A stretch of 10,131 bases of DNA from Planctomycetota bacterium (lineage in GTDB: Bacteria; Planctomycetota; Phycisphaerae; UBA1845): assembly GCA_022561415.1 (NCBI GenBank), contig JADFRH010000060.1:1-10131 (forward strand). The letters are read 5' to 3'. The translations under genes were made by a program, and so were the position numbers. Below the pieces are notes generated by a model that was given only the letters and a program-made list of their open reading frames with translations, made no database searches and was not told the DNA's origin. Numbering within the stretch: position 1 is the first letter of the stretch; every line of letters begins with the position of its first letter. Below, in pieces: positions 1-7,181 of this stretch.

Positions 1-186
1 GATCATGGTCCGGCGGTCGATCTCGGACGACAGGTAATGGGGCCGGATCGCCGGCGCCGCCGCCGGGTCGGGCGAGGCGATGGTCACCGTGCCCCGACTC
101 TCCGGGCGAAGCTGACAGACCGAGGCGGTAACCCCCGGGAAGCCGTGCAGATCGAGCCTCGTGCCGGGCGCGCCGGCCAGGACCAT
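1..186 (-). pseudogene. GMC-family oxidoreductase, C-terminal-region fragment (left half of a split gene)
   Basis: Read on the minus strand from 186 down to the window edge this is one open frame of 62 codons, open at position 1. It contains FPGVTASVCQLRPESRGTV, followed by SPDPAAAPAIRPHYLS and then EIDRR. This is the signature of the substrate-binding/C-terminal region of FAD-dependent GMC oxidoreductases (choline dehydrogenase, alcohol dehydrogenase AlkJ type), which oxidise alcohols. The N-terminal FAD-binding Rossmann domain is absent: an in-frame TGA lies at 189-187, directly before the ATG at 186-184, and the sequence beyond belongs to another gene. Third codon positions are about 90% G/C by hand count, higher than in the interior genes. 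The preceding portion of such a protein appears on the same strand at the other end of the window (9987-10131). The family assignment is firm; whether the break is biological is not known. Confidence 0.8.
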
Positions 187-1456
187 TCATGCGGACCTGC
201 GTCTGCGAGCGGGCGGCGGTCTGAGCGGGCCGGTCGTTGATTCAACCGATCACGGTCTGGTCGTCGTTCACGATCTCACCCCGTATGTCTTCGCCTGGGA
301 GGAACTCGAGCCCGACTCTGCGTACGAAACGAAGGGGGCACTGCTGGCTCTTGCCCGAGGGGGCAAGGATCGAATGACGGGCGAGGACTACTTTCGGCTC
401 GGGCTCTTTGCCTATCGTCACGGTCTCGGCGATCGGGCCGGAAACTGCTTCAGTCGCGCCACGCGCCTGGACGCGACCTACCGATCGCGCGTGAACTCCG
501 CCGTCGCGGAATGGGAACTTCACGAGGATGGTGTTGTAGGGTTGGATGCGGCCACGAAAGCTGGGCCGGCTCTCGCCGAGAATGAGCCGGCCATCGATCC
601 GCCCAGGGATGGGCCGGCGACGAGCCTCGCGCCGGGTCCGTTGGTCGGACGTCGCGGCGAGGTTCGCCAAGCCTATGACACGTTCGGCGCCAAGGTGAAG
701 GAGGTGATGGGGAAGGATGTCACGCTGGTGGAGACCGATCACTTTCTGATCTGGACGGATTGGCGCCGCGGCAGAGACCGGCTCGGCCTCTGGTGCGAGG
801 CGATGTACGCCGCCCTTTGTGAGCAGTTCGGGCTGAGTCCTGCGGACGATATTTTTCTGGCGAAATGTCCGATCTACTGCTGGCGATCGAAAGCGCGGTT
901 TCAGCGATTCGCCCGGCACTTTGACGGGTTCGAGGGCTCGGGCGCCGTCGGCTACACGCGTTCCATCGCCGAGAACGGACACGTTCACGTCGTGCTGCTC
1001 AGGCAGGGGAACTCTCCGGCCGACCTCGATCGCTTTGCCTGCACGCTCGTTCACGAGGGGACACATGCCTTTCTGCACCGTCTCCACTCCTCGGCGCTGA
1101 TACCTCATTGGGTCAACGAGGGGTATGCCGATCTTGTGGCCGAGCGCGTTCTGGGTGATCGGTGTCCGGCCGGCGAAAACGCGGCGTTGCTGGCAAGACA
1201 AATCGTTCGTTTCGATTGGCCGCTGGGCGATCTCTTGAGCCGGACCGGTCCGATCAAGGTTCACCAGTACCCGATTGCACACAGCGTCGTGTCGTTCCTG
1301 GAACGAAAAAACCGAGGCCGTTTCGCGGGCTTCATCCGGGCGCTAAAAGAGGGGCAAAGCATCGAGGCCGCCCTGGATGCGCACTACGGCATCCCGACGG
1401 TGGACCGGCTCGAGACGCAATGGCGACGATCGATTCGGGCGAACGACGTTCCTTGA
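161..1456 (+). CDS. DUF1570/peptidase-MA-like zinc metallopeptidase, N-terminally truncated
   Basis: The only start codon upstream of the conserved sequence is a GTG at 161, and this lies inside the antisense GMC fragment. I therefore think the real 5' end, including any signal peptide, is missing and that native sequence begins near residue 8 (RTIHADLRL). Residues 10-60 resemble a small beta-barrel module (GLSGPVVDSTDHG...FAWEEL). Residues 75-115 look like a helical TPR-type hairpin. The C-terminal half carries HEGTH (H298, E299, H302) followed 18 residues later by E320 in WVNEGYADL. That HExxH plus downstream Glu pattern ligates zinc in gluzincin peptidases, so all the expected ligands are present. 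Homologues are usually exported, but no signal peptide is left here to see. Substrate unknown. It runs in the same direction as the next gene, 139 bp downstream. Confidence 0.75.
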   Translation: MPGAPARTIHADLRLRAGGGLSGPVVDSTDHGLVVVHDLTPYVFAWEELEPDSAYETKGALLALARGGKDRMTGEDYFRLGLFAYRHGLGDRAGNCFSRATRLDATYRSRVNSAVAEWELHEDGVVGLDAATKAGPALAENEPAIDPPRDGPATSLAPGPLVGRRGEVRQAYDTFGAKVKEVMGKDVTLVETDHFLIWTDWRRGRDRLGLWCEAMYAALCEQFGLSPADDIFLAKCPIYCWRSKARFQRFARHFDGFEGSGAVGYTRSIAENGHVHVVLLRQGNSPADLDRFACTLVHEGTHAFLHRLHSSALIPHWVNEGYADLVAERVLGDRCPAGENAALLARQIVRFDWPLGDLLSRTGPIKVHQYPIAHSVVSFLERKNRGRFAGFIRALKEGQSIEAALDAHYGIPTVDRLETQWRRSIRANDVP

Positions 1457-1475
1457 GACCACGGCACCCGTAATC

Positions 1476-1509
1476 ATCCGGTAGCGATCGCCGCGGACGG
1501 TCGCCGGAT
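1476..1509 (+). terminator. Possible hairpin after the metallopeptidase gene
   Basis: ATCCG (1476-1480) and GCGA (1484-1487) pair with TCGC (1501-1504) and CGGAT (1505-1509), leaving a GTA bulge and a 13-nt loop. It lies about 20 nt after the stop codon, a suitable place for a terminator. No U-tract follows, so it may be only an RNA 3'-end structure. Confidence 0.25.
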
Positions 1510-1595
1510 GTGCGATTCTCCTTGATCCTTGCCGCGGAATTCATGGTCCGTGGCGGGCTTGACCGACGTAGTAATCGTACGAGAGTACCCGGATT

Positions 1596-2804
1596 ATGCC
1601 GATGGCCAAAACGCCTGCAAAAAGCCTGTCGAACTTCATACGCCTCGCCATATGCGTCGCCGCGATGTGGTTTGTGCTGCGCGGTGTGAAGGTCAACGAC
1701 CGCGTCGTGCTCTTAGGCGGCGTACAGGAGCTTACCGGGACCGTTACCGATCTGGGGGATCGCGTTTCGATTCGCGGTCTGGATGGCTCCCCGCGAATCG
1801 TCGCGCTGGATGAGTTGGCCGTAGACGAGCAGGGCAAGCCCCGAATCGAGTATGGTTTGCGAACGGCCTGGCAGAACAGTCGCGGGGGTTATCTGCTGCT
1901 CGCCGTGTTGATCTACCTCCCCACGATTCTTCTGCAAGGGATTCGCCTGCAGTGGTTGCTCCGTGCGCAGACCATCGGCCTGCGATACTGGGAGTGCGTC
2001 AAGCTGTCGGTGGCGGGGAACTTTCTGAACTTTGCCACGCCGCTCGGTTCCAACGCCGGCGATGTATTCAAGGCGGTCGCCGTAACCAAGCACACCGACC
2101 GAAAGACGGAGGCCGTCGCGACCATCTTTCTGGATCGCGTCGTGGGACTTGGGACGCTGTTGCTGTGTGTTGGGGCGATCACGATTTTCTGCTCCGCAGA
2201 AGGCCCACTCGAAGAACTCCGCCCCTGGGTTTTGACCGTTGCCGGAATGGGCGTCGTCGTGGTCATGGCGTACCTCTCGCCCTTCTTTCGCCCGGCCTTT
2301 CGTGCGACTGGCAATGCCGGCTTGCTGGTCGTTCCCGGCGCGTGGCTCGCGTCGGCTGCGACCTCCTCGTGGTTCCACCATATCATTCGAATCGACCGCG
2401 CGGCGCGCGAGCTCGCGCGTCGTCGGGCGATCGTGTTCGGCGCGGTGTTCGTGACGGTCTTGTTGCAGACGATGGCGATGACCGCGTACTTTTGCATAGC
2501 GGTGGCACTACAGCTCGACGCGCACCTGGGAAACATGCTCGAGTACTATGCATATTTCTACACCGGCACGGTCGTCCAGGCGCTGCCGGGACCGCCGCAG
2601 GGGCTCGGCACCGTCGAGTTGGCCTATCGCTACTTTTTCGCGTCGTTCGGCAGCGTGTCTCAGATCGTCTGCATGGCCTTCATGATTCGCCTGATGGTCC
2701 TCGCTTGTGCTCTGCCGGGACTTCTGGTGACGCTGACAGGTTCCTATAAACCGCGTCAAATGCACGCTGAGGCGGTTCCATCGGCCATTCCTGACGCTCA
2801 TTGA
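1596..2804 (+). CDS. Lysylphosphatidylglycerol-synthase TM-region (UPF0104/AglD-like) membrane protein
   Basis: A 402-residue polytopic inner-membrane protein. The family hallmarks are in order: GDVFKA at 155-160, FLDRVVGL at 178-185 and PGPPQGLGTVE at 331-341. These define the flippase-like membrane domain of MprF and its stand-alone relatives, which handle lipid or polyprenyl-linked substrates. Hydrophobic segments lie near 12-29, 98-117, 183-200, 211-231, 278-305 and 354-380, with a less clear one near 320-330. There is no C-terminal aminoacyl-transferase (GNAT-like) domain, so it cannot make lysyl-PG by itself. A polar stretch of about 65 residues (31-95) between the first two membrane segments is unusual and resembles a small beta-rich domain (ELTGTVTDLGD...VALDEL). 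Start: ATG 1596, or ATG 1602 two codons later; neither has a clear ribosome-binding site. Substrate and partner are not evident from the neighbours. Confidence 0.82.
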   Translation: MPMAKTPAKSLSNFIRLAICVAAMWFVLRGVKVNDRVVLLGGVQELTGTVTDLGDRVSIRGLDGSPRIVALDELAVDEQGKPRIEYGLRTAWQNSRGGYLLLAVLIYLPTILLQGIRLQWLLRAQTIGLRYWECVKLSVAGNFLNFATPLGSNAGDVFKAVAVTKHTDRKTEAVATIFLDRVVGLGTLLLCVGAITIFCSAEGPLEELRPWVLTVAGMGVVVVMAYLSPFFRPAFRATGNAGLLVVPGAWLASAATSSWFHHIIRIDRAARELARRRAIVFGAVFVTVLLQTMAMTAYFCIAVALQLDAHLGNMLEYYAYFYTGTVVQALPGPPQGLGTVELAYRYFFASFGSVSQIVCMAFMIRLMVLACALPGLLVTLTGSYKPRQMHAEAVPSAIPDAH

Positions 2805-2969
2805 TCGACGCATCGGGCGACACCGGTCGACCTCCGCTCCTCCACATGTAGTAGAGGGATGGCAAGCGCCGGCTGTCGAGACCGTCCGGTAAGACCTACG
2901 CCGCGGCGCGCCATCGATTGCGGTCCTGATCTACCGAATGTCCCCGCTCCGCCGGTCCGAAATAAAGTG

Positions 2970-2991
2970 GGGGTCGTCCGCGACAGACCCC
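2970..2991 (+). promoter_or_regulatory. Stable GC hairpin upstream of the PilZ operon
   Basis: GGGGTC (2970-2975) pairs perfectly with GACCCC (2986-2991). After a one-base bulge (A2985) the stem continues as GTC (2976-2978) with GAC (2982-2984) around a 3-nt loop. It lies 60-80 nt before the likely start of the first PilZ gene, in its probable leader. No U-tract follows at once, so terminator or leader structure are both possible. No known riboswitch was recognised. The rest of the 2805-3051 spacer shows nothing I can name. Confidence 0.3.
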
Positions 2992-3051
2992 GATCATACG
3001 CGAGAATTGTGGACGAGGGCCGCGTACGGCTACTCGTGTTCGAGCGGGCTC

Positions 3052-3855
3052 ATGCCGCACCGGGTCCACTCCGAATCGGATCGTAAGAGCGTGCCTACCA
3101 CCACGGAAAACGTCGGAATTGCTTTGGACGAACTGCTCGCGGAGGCGTGCGACCGCAACGCCCCGGCCGAGATCTGTTTTGCGCACGGACACGGACAGCC
3201 ACTGATCGCGCGCGTCAGGCTCCTCGAGTTGTCCGACGAGTTTATTCGCGCTGACAAGCCGGCGAAGAACGATCAGGACGGCCACATTCCTCAAGGACGC
3301 CCGATCACCGTTCACGTGTTCATTCGGGGCGCCCGGTACCAGTTTGAAAGCGTGATCGTGGACCAGAGCGCCTGGATCCAACTCAACAGCGAGCAGCGCA
3401 TCCCCGGAATCGTTCTCAGAAAACCGAAAGAGATTTCGAGGTCCGAGCGACGTTCCAGCTATCGTGTTTCCCTGGCCGGAATTGACCCGATCCAGATCGA
3501 GCTCGCCTGGGGGCATCCGGATATCCGCGATGCCTGTCTGCTCTCGCCCGGCGTATTCGGCGGACGCATGTTAAACCTTTCCGCCGGCGGCGTCGCCGTG
3601 CTGATCGACCGCCGCGACCTACGAACGGCCAAGCCCGGCAATCGATACTTTCTGGGGTTCTCTCTGCCCGACGTCAAAGAGCGCTGCTGCCAATTGGGCG
3701 AGGTGCGACACGTTATGAACATTGAGGTCAGCGAGTCGATCCGATTGGCGTTTGCCTTTGTGCCATGGGGCGGACGGATGTTCAGTCGCGAGCAGAACAT
3801 ACTGACCCGGTTCATCACCGAGCAGCAACGCCGCCTCCTACGGCTGAGGAAATGA
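3052..3855 (+). CDS. PilZ-domain protein 1, YcgR-like
   Basis: The protein has 267 residues from this start. The N-terminal ~120 residues resemble the YcgR-N type beta-barrel (AEICF...LIARVRLLEL...VHVFIRGARYQFESVIV). A C-terminal PilZ domain follows, with the two cyclic-di-GMP signatures: RSSYR (R134-R138; RxxxR) and NLSAGG (N175-G180; D/NxSxxG, with Asn in place of the commoner Asp). The gap between the two motifs (37 residues) looks long for the family. Such proteins are cytoplasmic c-di-GMP receptors, often acting on motility, surface polysaccharide or envelope machinery; the target here is unknown. Start choice: the frame stays open to ATG 2938, but that extension crosses a strong hairpin and looks unconserved. 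ATG 3052 or GTG 3091 fits YcgR-type proteins better. First of three tandem paralogues. Confidence 0.82.
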   Translation: MPHRVHSESDRKSVPTTTENVGIALDELLAEACDRNAPAEICFAHGHGQPLIARVRLLELSDEFIRADKPAKNDQDGHIPQGRPITVHVFIRGARYQFESVIVDQSAWIQLNSEQRIPGIVLRKPKEISRSERRSSYRVSLAGIDPIQIELAWGHPDIRDACLLSPGVFGGRMLNLSAGGVAVLIDRRDLRTAKPGNRYFLGFSLPDVKERCCQLGEVRHVMNIEVSESIRLAFAFVPWGGRMFSREQNILTRFITEQQRRLLRLRK

Positions 3856-3859
3856 GGTG

Positions 3860-4573
3860 ATGGGTAGTACACTGGCTTGTCGCTTACAGAACCGACTCGA
3901 TCTTGCGCCGGGAGTTTCGCATGACGTCCTGGCAGATCTGATCGAGCGGTGCGGCCGAGTCCACATAGCGGTTGACACGGCCGCTGGGCGAAGCGCGTGG
4001 GAAGGCGTGACCGCCGGCGCCACGGATGAAGACCTGTCGTTCGAGGTTGCGACATCGGAAACGCACGAGTGTACCATTCAGGTGTCTACCGCGCTCCACG
4101 TCGTTTTCGAGACGGGGCGGACATGTTACGCGTTCAACGCGCCGTGCGTAGCTGTGGAGTCCGGTGCGCGGTCCACGGTGGTGCGGGTCAAGAGGCCGAC
4201 GGGCGTCACGAAGCTGGAACGCCGAAGAAGCCCGCGACGCGGACTTCGCGAACCCGTCCGCGTCCGGATTCAGGCCGGCGATCGGAGACCGCCCTTGGAT
4301 GAGTGGGCCGCGTTGCTGAACCTCAGCGCAGATGGTTTGGCCTGTAGCGTACCAAGCGACGCGGCATGCATGGCCGTCAACGACGTCTTGCATATCTCGT
4401 TTGAACTGGATCGCCCCGACGCACGGTTCGATCTACCAGCCCGCGTGATCACCGTGACACGCGGCGCATCGGCCCACAAAACGATTCTGGGACTCGAATT
4501 CGTCTCGGACGGCATGTTCGAAACGGACCGTGATCGGCTTGTCGTGGCACTCGCCGCGACGGGGCCGGACTAG
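3860..4573 (+). CDS. PilZ-domain protein 2, YcgR-like
   Basis: The protein has 237 residues. The first ~115 form a YcgR-N-like domain (WEGVTAGATDEDLSFEVA...VVFETGRTCYAFNAPCV). The PilZ domain then has RRSPR (R122-R126) and NLSADG (N154-G159), so the RxxxR and D/NxSxxG ligand contacts are kept, again with Asn for Asp. The start is probably ATG 3860, preceded by GAGGA at 3846-3850 inside the end of the previous gene; a GTG sits one codon earlier. Only 4 bp separate it from the stop of PilZ 1, so translational coupling is likely. It is a probable cytoplasmic c-di-GMP effector of unknown target. Confidence 0.82.
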   Translation: MGSTLACRLQNRLDLAPGVSHDVLADLIERCGRVHIAVDTAAGRSAWEGVTAGATDEDLSFEVATSETHECTIQVSTALHVVFETGRTCYAFNAPCVAVESGARSTVVRVKRPTGVTKLERRRSPRRGLREPVRVRIQAGDRRPPLDEWAALLNLSADGLACSVPSDAACMAVNDVLHISFELDRPDARFDLPARVITVTRGASAHKTILGLEFVSDGMFETDRDRLVVALAATGPD

Positions 4574-4597
4574 AGTGGCACCTGCGGCGGCGCGATC

Positions 4598-5338
4598 ATG
4601 AGCGGCATGACAGCGGTCAACAAGCGGGAATCGGTTCGAACCCTTCCAGACTCGCTCAACACCAGATGCAAGTTGACGGTAACGATGGGGAACACGCACG
4701 GCTGGCAGACCTTCAAGGGTGTGTTCCTCTCGAGATGCGACGAGTCCCAGACGTTTCGCGCGAGCATCCAACCAGCCTCCGACTCGCAAGCGAAGCCCGA
4801 CGCGCGATCCGGAGATTCGGTGGGCGTCACCTACCGCGTCGGAAATCGAAAGTGTATGTTCTGTGCCCCGCTCGTTTCGCTGACCTGGAACGCTGCGGGC
4901 GGAGAGGCCGTGCTGGGCTGGCCCGTCAAGGTCCATCATCTGCGACGCCGCGCTTTCGAGCGAGCGACGCCGCCCTCGGAACAGGCCGTAACCGTTCGCC
5001 TGACCGGCGGCGCCGGGCACGCCTCGCTGAGCGCACTGTGCGAGGTACGCGATGGACGCCTTCTGGATATTTCGGTCGGCGGCTTTCGGCTTCTGGTCAC
5101 CAACAGCCGACACTTCGAGCCGGGTACGACCTATCGCTGCTCCTTTACGACACGTCGGGATCGCTCGGCGATTGTCTTCGATGCCATCGTTCTACACCGC
5201 GGACTGAGCGACGCCGGTCAGCCGACCGTGGGCCTCAAGATCGTGGGGCTTGAAACCTCGCTCGACAGCTCGAAAGCGCTGGATCGCCTCGCCCGGGTCG
5301 TCACTTACTTTCAGCGCGCCGCATCACGGCGAAAGTGA
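4598..5338 (+). CDS. PilZ-domain protein 3, YcgR-like
   Basis: The protein has 246 residues. The N-terminal ~110 resemble the same YcgR-N-type domain (LTVTMGNTHGWQTFKGVFLS...VGVTYRVGNRKCMFCAPLV). The PilZ part has RAFER (R118-R122) and DISVGG (D157-G162), the most canonical motif pair of the three paralogues. It starts 24 bp after PilZ 2, consistent with a three-gene operon; ATG 4607 is an alternative start. The last 15 bp overlap, tail to tail, the HD-domain gene on the other strand. Low mutual identity among the three proteins, judged by eye, suggests old duplications and separate targets rather than redundancy. Confidence 0.82.
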   Translation: MSGMTAVNKRESVRTLPDSLNTRCKLTVTMGNTHGWQTFKGVFLSRCDESQTFRASIQPASDSQAKPDARSGDSVGVTYRVGNRKCMFCAPLVSLTWNAAGGEAVLGWPVKVHHLRRRAFERATPPSEQAVTVRLTGGAGHASLSALCEVRDGRLLDISVGGFRLLVTNSRHFEPGTTYRCSFTTRRDRSAIVFDAIVLHRGLSDAGQPTVGLKIVGLETSLDSSKALDRLARVVTYFQRAASRRK

Positions 5339-5905
5339 GTCTTGCGGTGGGAGGATGTCGATCTGTTCGGCGATCGACGCGATCGCCTCGATGCAGTTGG
5401 CTATGTGCTCCGAGAGTTCCAGGCCGATCAGTGCCGCACCATCGTGTATGTCCTGCCGCGATACGGCGGCGGCGAAGGACTTTTGCTTCATTTTCTTCAC
5501 GATGCTCTTGGGCTTGAGCCCCTTGATGCGTTCCGGTCGCACCAGGGCGGCCGCATAGATAAACCCGCTCAGCTCGTCGGCCGCGAACAATGTCTTTCGG
5601 ATCGGGCGGTCGCGCGGAAAGTCGTCAAGATTCCACGGAACGTGGGAGAGCATCGCGCCGATGATCTCCTCCTCGAAGCCCGCCTCGCGCAGAATCTTGG
5701 CGCCCTCACGCGTGTGGCCGGGCGGTTCCGGCCAGCGCTGGTAGTCGAAGTCGTGGATCAGACCGGTGATACCCCACTGTTCTTTGTCTGCGTCGTCGCG
5801 ACCGGCATAGTGCCGCATGACGGCCTCGACGCAGAGCCCGTGGCGGATCAACGCCGGGTTCTTTGTGTAGTCGTTCAGGATTTCCCAGGCCTTGTCTCGG
5901 TTCAT
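5324..5905 (-). CDS. HD-domain metal-dependent hydrolase
   Basis: The protein has 193 residues, a usual length for stand-alone HD proteins of the HDIG-like class. Likely metal ligands are in order: H22 (IRHGLCVEAVM), H51-D52 (GLIHDFDYQRWPE), H64 (PPGHTREGAKIL), H88 (AMLSHVPW) and D110 (AADELSGF). This set is complete for an active phosphohydrolase, probably acting on a nucleotide or other phosphate ester; the substrate cannot be read from the sequence. It is distinct from the HD-GYP c-di-GMP phosphodiesterases: no GYP motif is visible. Thus the neighbouring PilZ genes do not by themselves make it a c-di-GMP enzyme. It starts at ATG 5905-5903 with only a weak upstream AGG. It is convergent with PilZ 3 and divergent from the kinase gene. 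Confidence 0.83.
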   Translation of the reverse strand: MNRDKAWEILNDYTKNPALIRHGLCVEAVMRHYAGRDDADKEQWGITGLIHDFDYQRWPEPPGHTREGAKILREAGFEEEIIGAMLSHVPWNLDDFPRDRPIRKTLFAADELSGFIYAAALVRPERIKGLKPKSIVKKMKQKSFAAAVSRQDIHDGAALIGLELSEHIANCIEAIASIAEQIDILPPQDSLSP

Positions 5906-5923
5906 GCTTGCCTATCCGATAGT

Positions 5924-5951
5924 TATCAGTTGTCAGTGGTCAGTTCTCAGC
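5924..5951. repeat. Heptanucleotide repeat, four units (NNTCAGT)
   Basis: Four consecutive 7-mers, TATCAGT, TGTCAGT, GGTCAGT and TCTCAGC, run without a break in the spacer between the divergent HD and kinase genes. A decayed three-unit copy lies at 7099-7119. From memory, similar TCAGT heptad strings occur between genes in cyanobacteria and planctomycetes; their function is unknown. Confidence 0.65.
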
Positions 5952-5962
5952 CATCGACCGTT

Positions 5963-5990
5963 TTGACGTCTTGACGTTTCGCGCTATCAT
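5963..5990 (+). promoter_or_regulatory. Sigma-70-type promoter for the kinase gene
   Basis: TTGACG (5963-5968) and TATCAT (5985-5990) are separated by 16 nt, close to the TTGACA/TATAAT consensus. The -35 box lies inside an 8-nt tandem (GACGTCTT, GACGTTTC; 5965-5980). RNA would begin near 5997, giving about 44 nt of leader to the TTG start at 6041. The same arrangement recurs before rsfS. Confidence 0.55.
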
Positions 5991-6029
5991 CCTACGTCAA
6001 CCGGCGCTTCGGTCCAGTGCTGCGCCATG

Positions 6030-6035
6030 AAAGGA
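6030..6035 (+). promoter_or_regulatory. Ribosome-binding site that fixes the kinase start
   Basis: AAAGGA lies 5 nt before the in-frame TTG at 6041. It is one of the few good Shine-Dalgarno sequences in the window and favours TTG 6041 over the GTG at 6017. The ATG at 6027 is out of frame. Confidence 0.5.
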
Positions 6036-6040
6036 CCAAC

Positions 6041-7090
6041 TTGCAGTCACCCCAGCGAGCAACGTTCGGCACGGAGGAATTGGCGGTCGTCCTGAGCCAC
6101 TACGACCTCGGCCTGATCGAGTCGATCACCGAGTTCCGACGCGGCTCCAGGCGCAGCCCGAAGGTCGGCATCGTCTCTGAGCGCGGCAAGTTTCTGCTCA
6201 AGCGGCGATCCGTAAAGCGCGTCGACATCGACCGTGTCTACTTCGCCCACAAGGTACAACTCTTTCTCGCCTCGAAGGGTTTCCCCGCACCGAAGCTGAT
6301 CCCCACGAGCAACCACGGACGCGAGCTGCTTCGCATCAAGGATCACATCTACGAGGTCTTCGAGTTCGTTCGCGGACAGCCCGGTCGTGTCGATGAGTGC
6401 GGACCGCCCGAAGCGCGGGATGCCGGACGCGTGCTCGCGAGTTTTCACGAGACCGCCGGCGGGTTCGATGTGTCCGACGATACCGCTCGCCGGTTTCGAG
6501 GGGGCTATCACGACGCCCGTTTTGTGCGAAACGGTCTGCTGTCGATCGGCTCGACGCTCAGTTCACGTGACAGCTTCGCCGGGGACGAGGCGGAACTGGC
6601 CACGCTTATCCAACTCGTCCTGTCGGCCTACGATGACGCCGCGGACGCGGTCAATCACGAGGGGTTTGAAACTGAGCCTCGCCAGCTCGTTCACGCCGAC
6701 TGGCATCCGGGCAACCTCGTGTACCTGAACGGGAAAGTGGCGGCCGTGATCGACTTCGATGCCATCAAGCTGTCGCAGCGCGTGACGGACGTCGCCAGCG
6801 GCGCTTTGCACTTTTCCATACTCGCCACCGGTGATCCGGCCGACTGGCCCGACCAACTCGACGAGGAACGGTTCGGTGCCTTTCTCGAAGGGTATGAGTC
6901 GTTGTCGCCGCTTCGGAAGGCGGAGCGCAGATGCGTCCCCCACCTGATGATCGAAGCCCTCACGGCCGAGTGCGTGCCGCCGATCACCGAGACCGGATCG
7001 GTCGGACGATGGTCCGGAAACCGCGTCCTGAAGATGGTCAGGCGAAAGGGCGAATGGATCGCCAACAGCGCCGAGCGTCTCTCCCGATAG
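6041..7090 (+). CDS. APH/CotS-type phosphotransferase (aminoglycoside-kinase fold)
   Basis: The protein has 349 residues from the TTG start. It has the kinase-like fold of the APH/choline kinase/homoserine kinase II family. The N-lobe shows the ATP-contact strand GKFLLKR and a hinge region YEVFEFVRGQP. The C-lobe shows the catalytic (Brenner) loop HADWHPGN (H218-N225, with catalytic D220) and the metal-binding IDFDAI (D238). All catalytic residues are present, so it should be an active small-molecule kinase in the cytoplasm. The acceptor is unknown; the overall look is nearer to CotS/YtaA or homoserine-kinase-type proteins than to clinical resistance enzymes, so I would not call it a resistance gene. 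It stands 132 bp before rsfS with its own promoter. Confidence 0.8.
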   Translation: MQSPQRATFGTEELAVVLSHYDLGLIESITEFRRGSRRSPKVGIVSERGKFLLKRRSVKRVDIDRVYFAHKVQLFLASKGFPAPKLIPTSNHGRELLRIKDHIYEVFEFVRGQPGRVDECGPPEARDAGRVLASFHETAGGFDVSDDTARRFRGGYHDARFVRNGLLSIGSTLSSRDSFAGDEAELATLIQLVLSAYDDAADAVNHEGFETEPRQLVHADWHPGNLVYLNGKVAAVIDFDAIKLSQRVTDVASGALHFSILATGDPADWPDQLDEERFGAFLEGYESLSPLRKAERRCVPHLMIEALTAECVPPITETGSVGRWSGNRVLKMVRRKGEWIANSAERLSR

Positions 7091-7098
7091 GTATCCAT

Positions 7099-7119
7099 TG
7101 TCAGCAGTCGGTGATCAGT
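7099..7119. repeat. Decayed heptad repeat, three units
   Basis: TGTCAGC, AGTCGGT and GATCAGT follow one another in 7-nt register just after the kinase stop codon. The preceding GTATCCAT resembles the CTATCCGAT next to the better copy at 5924-5951, so both are probably members of the same dispersed element. Confidence 0.45.
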
Positions 7120-7145
7120 TTGTAGGGCGAGCTATTGCCCGCCAT

Positions 7146-7165
7146 CCGCTCCCTCACGGTCGCGG
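7146..7165. repeat. Possible dispersed short repeat
   Basis: CCGCTCCCTCACGGTCGCGG resembles, from memory, a short sequence found many times between genes in planctomycete genomes. It occurs once here. It makes the 7091-7222 spacer a patchwork of repeat, repeat and promoter. Confidence 0.3.
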
Positions 7166-7181
7166 TACGGATCCTCGCTTC

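Noticed and set aside
242..1282. 346-codon open frame on the minus strand opposite the metallopeptidase
   Set aside because: Shadow frame: the plus strand shows HExxH and conserved blocks, the minus frame shows no family pattern.
1559..1587. TTGACC before the UPF0104-like gene as a promoter -35 box
   Set aside because: No acceptable -10 box lies 16-18 nt downstream.
2964..2999. TAAAG...CCCGATCA before the PilZ operon as a flagellar sigma-28 promoter
   Set aside because: The two boxes are about 18 nt apart instead of the required 11 or so, and the match to the second box is poor.
5324..5905. c-di-GMP phosphodiesterase partnering the PilZ genes
   Set aside because: It has HD-type metal ligands but no GYP motif and lies on the opposite strand.
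6041..7090. Aminoglycoside resistance gene
   Set aside because: It shares the APH kinase fold and catalytic loop, but these are common to many small-molecule kinases and nothing points to a drug substrate.
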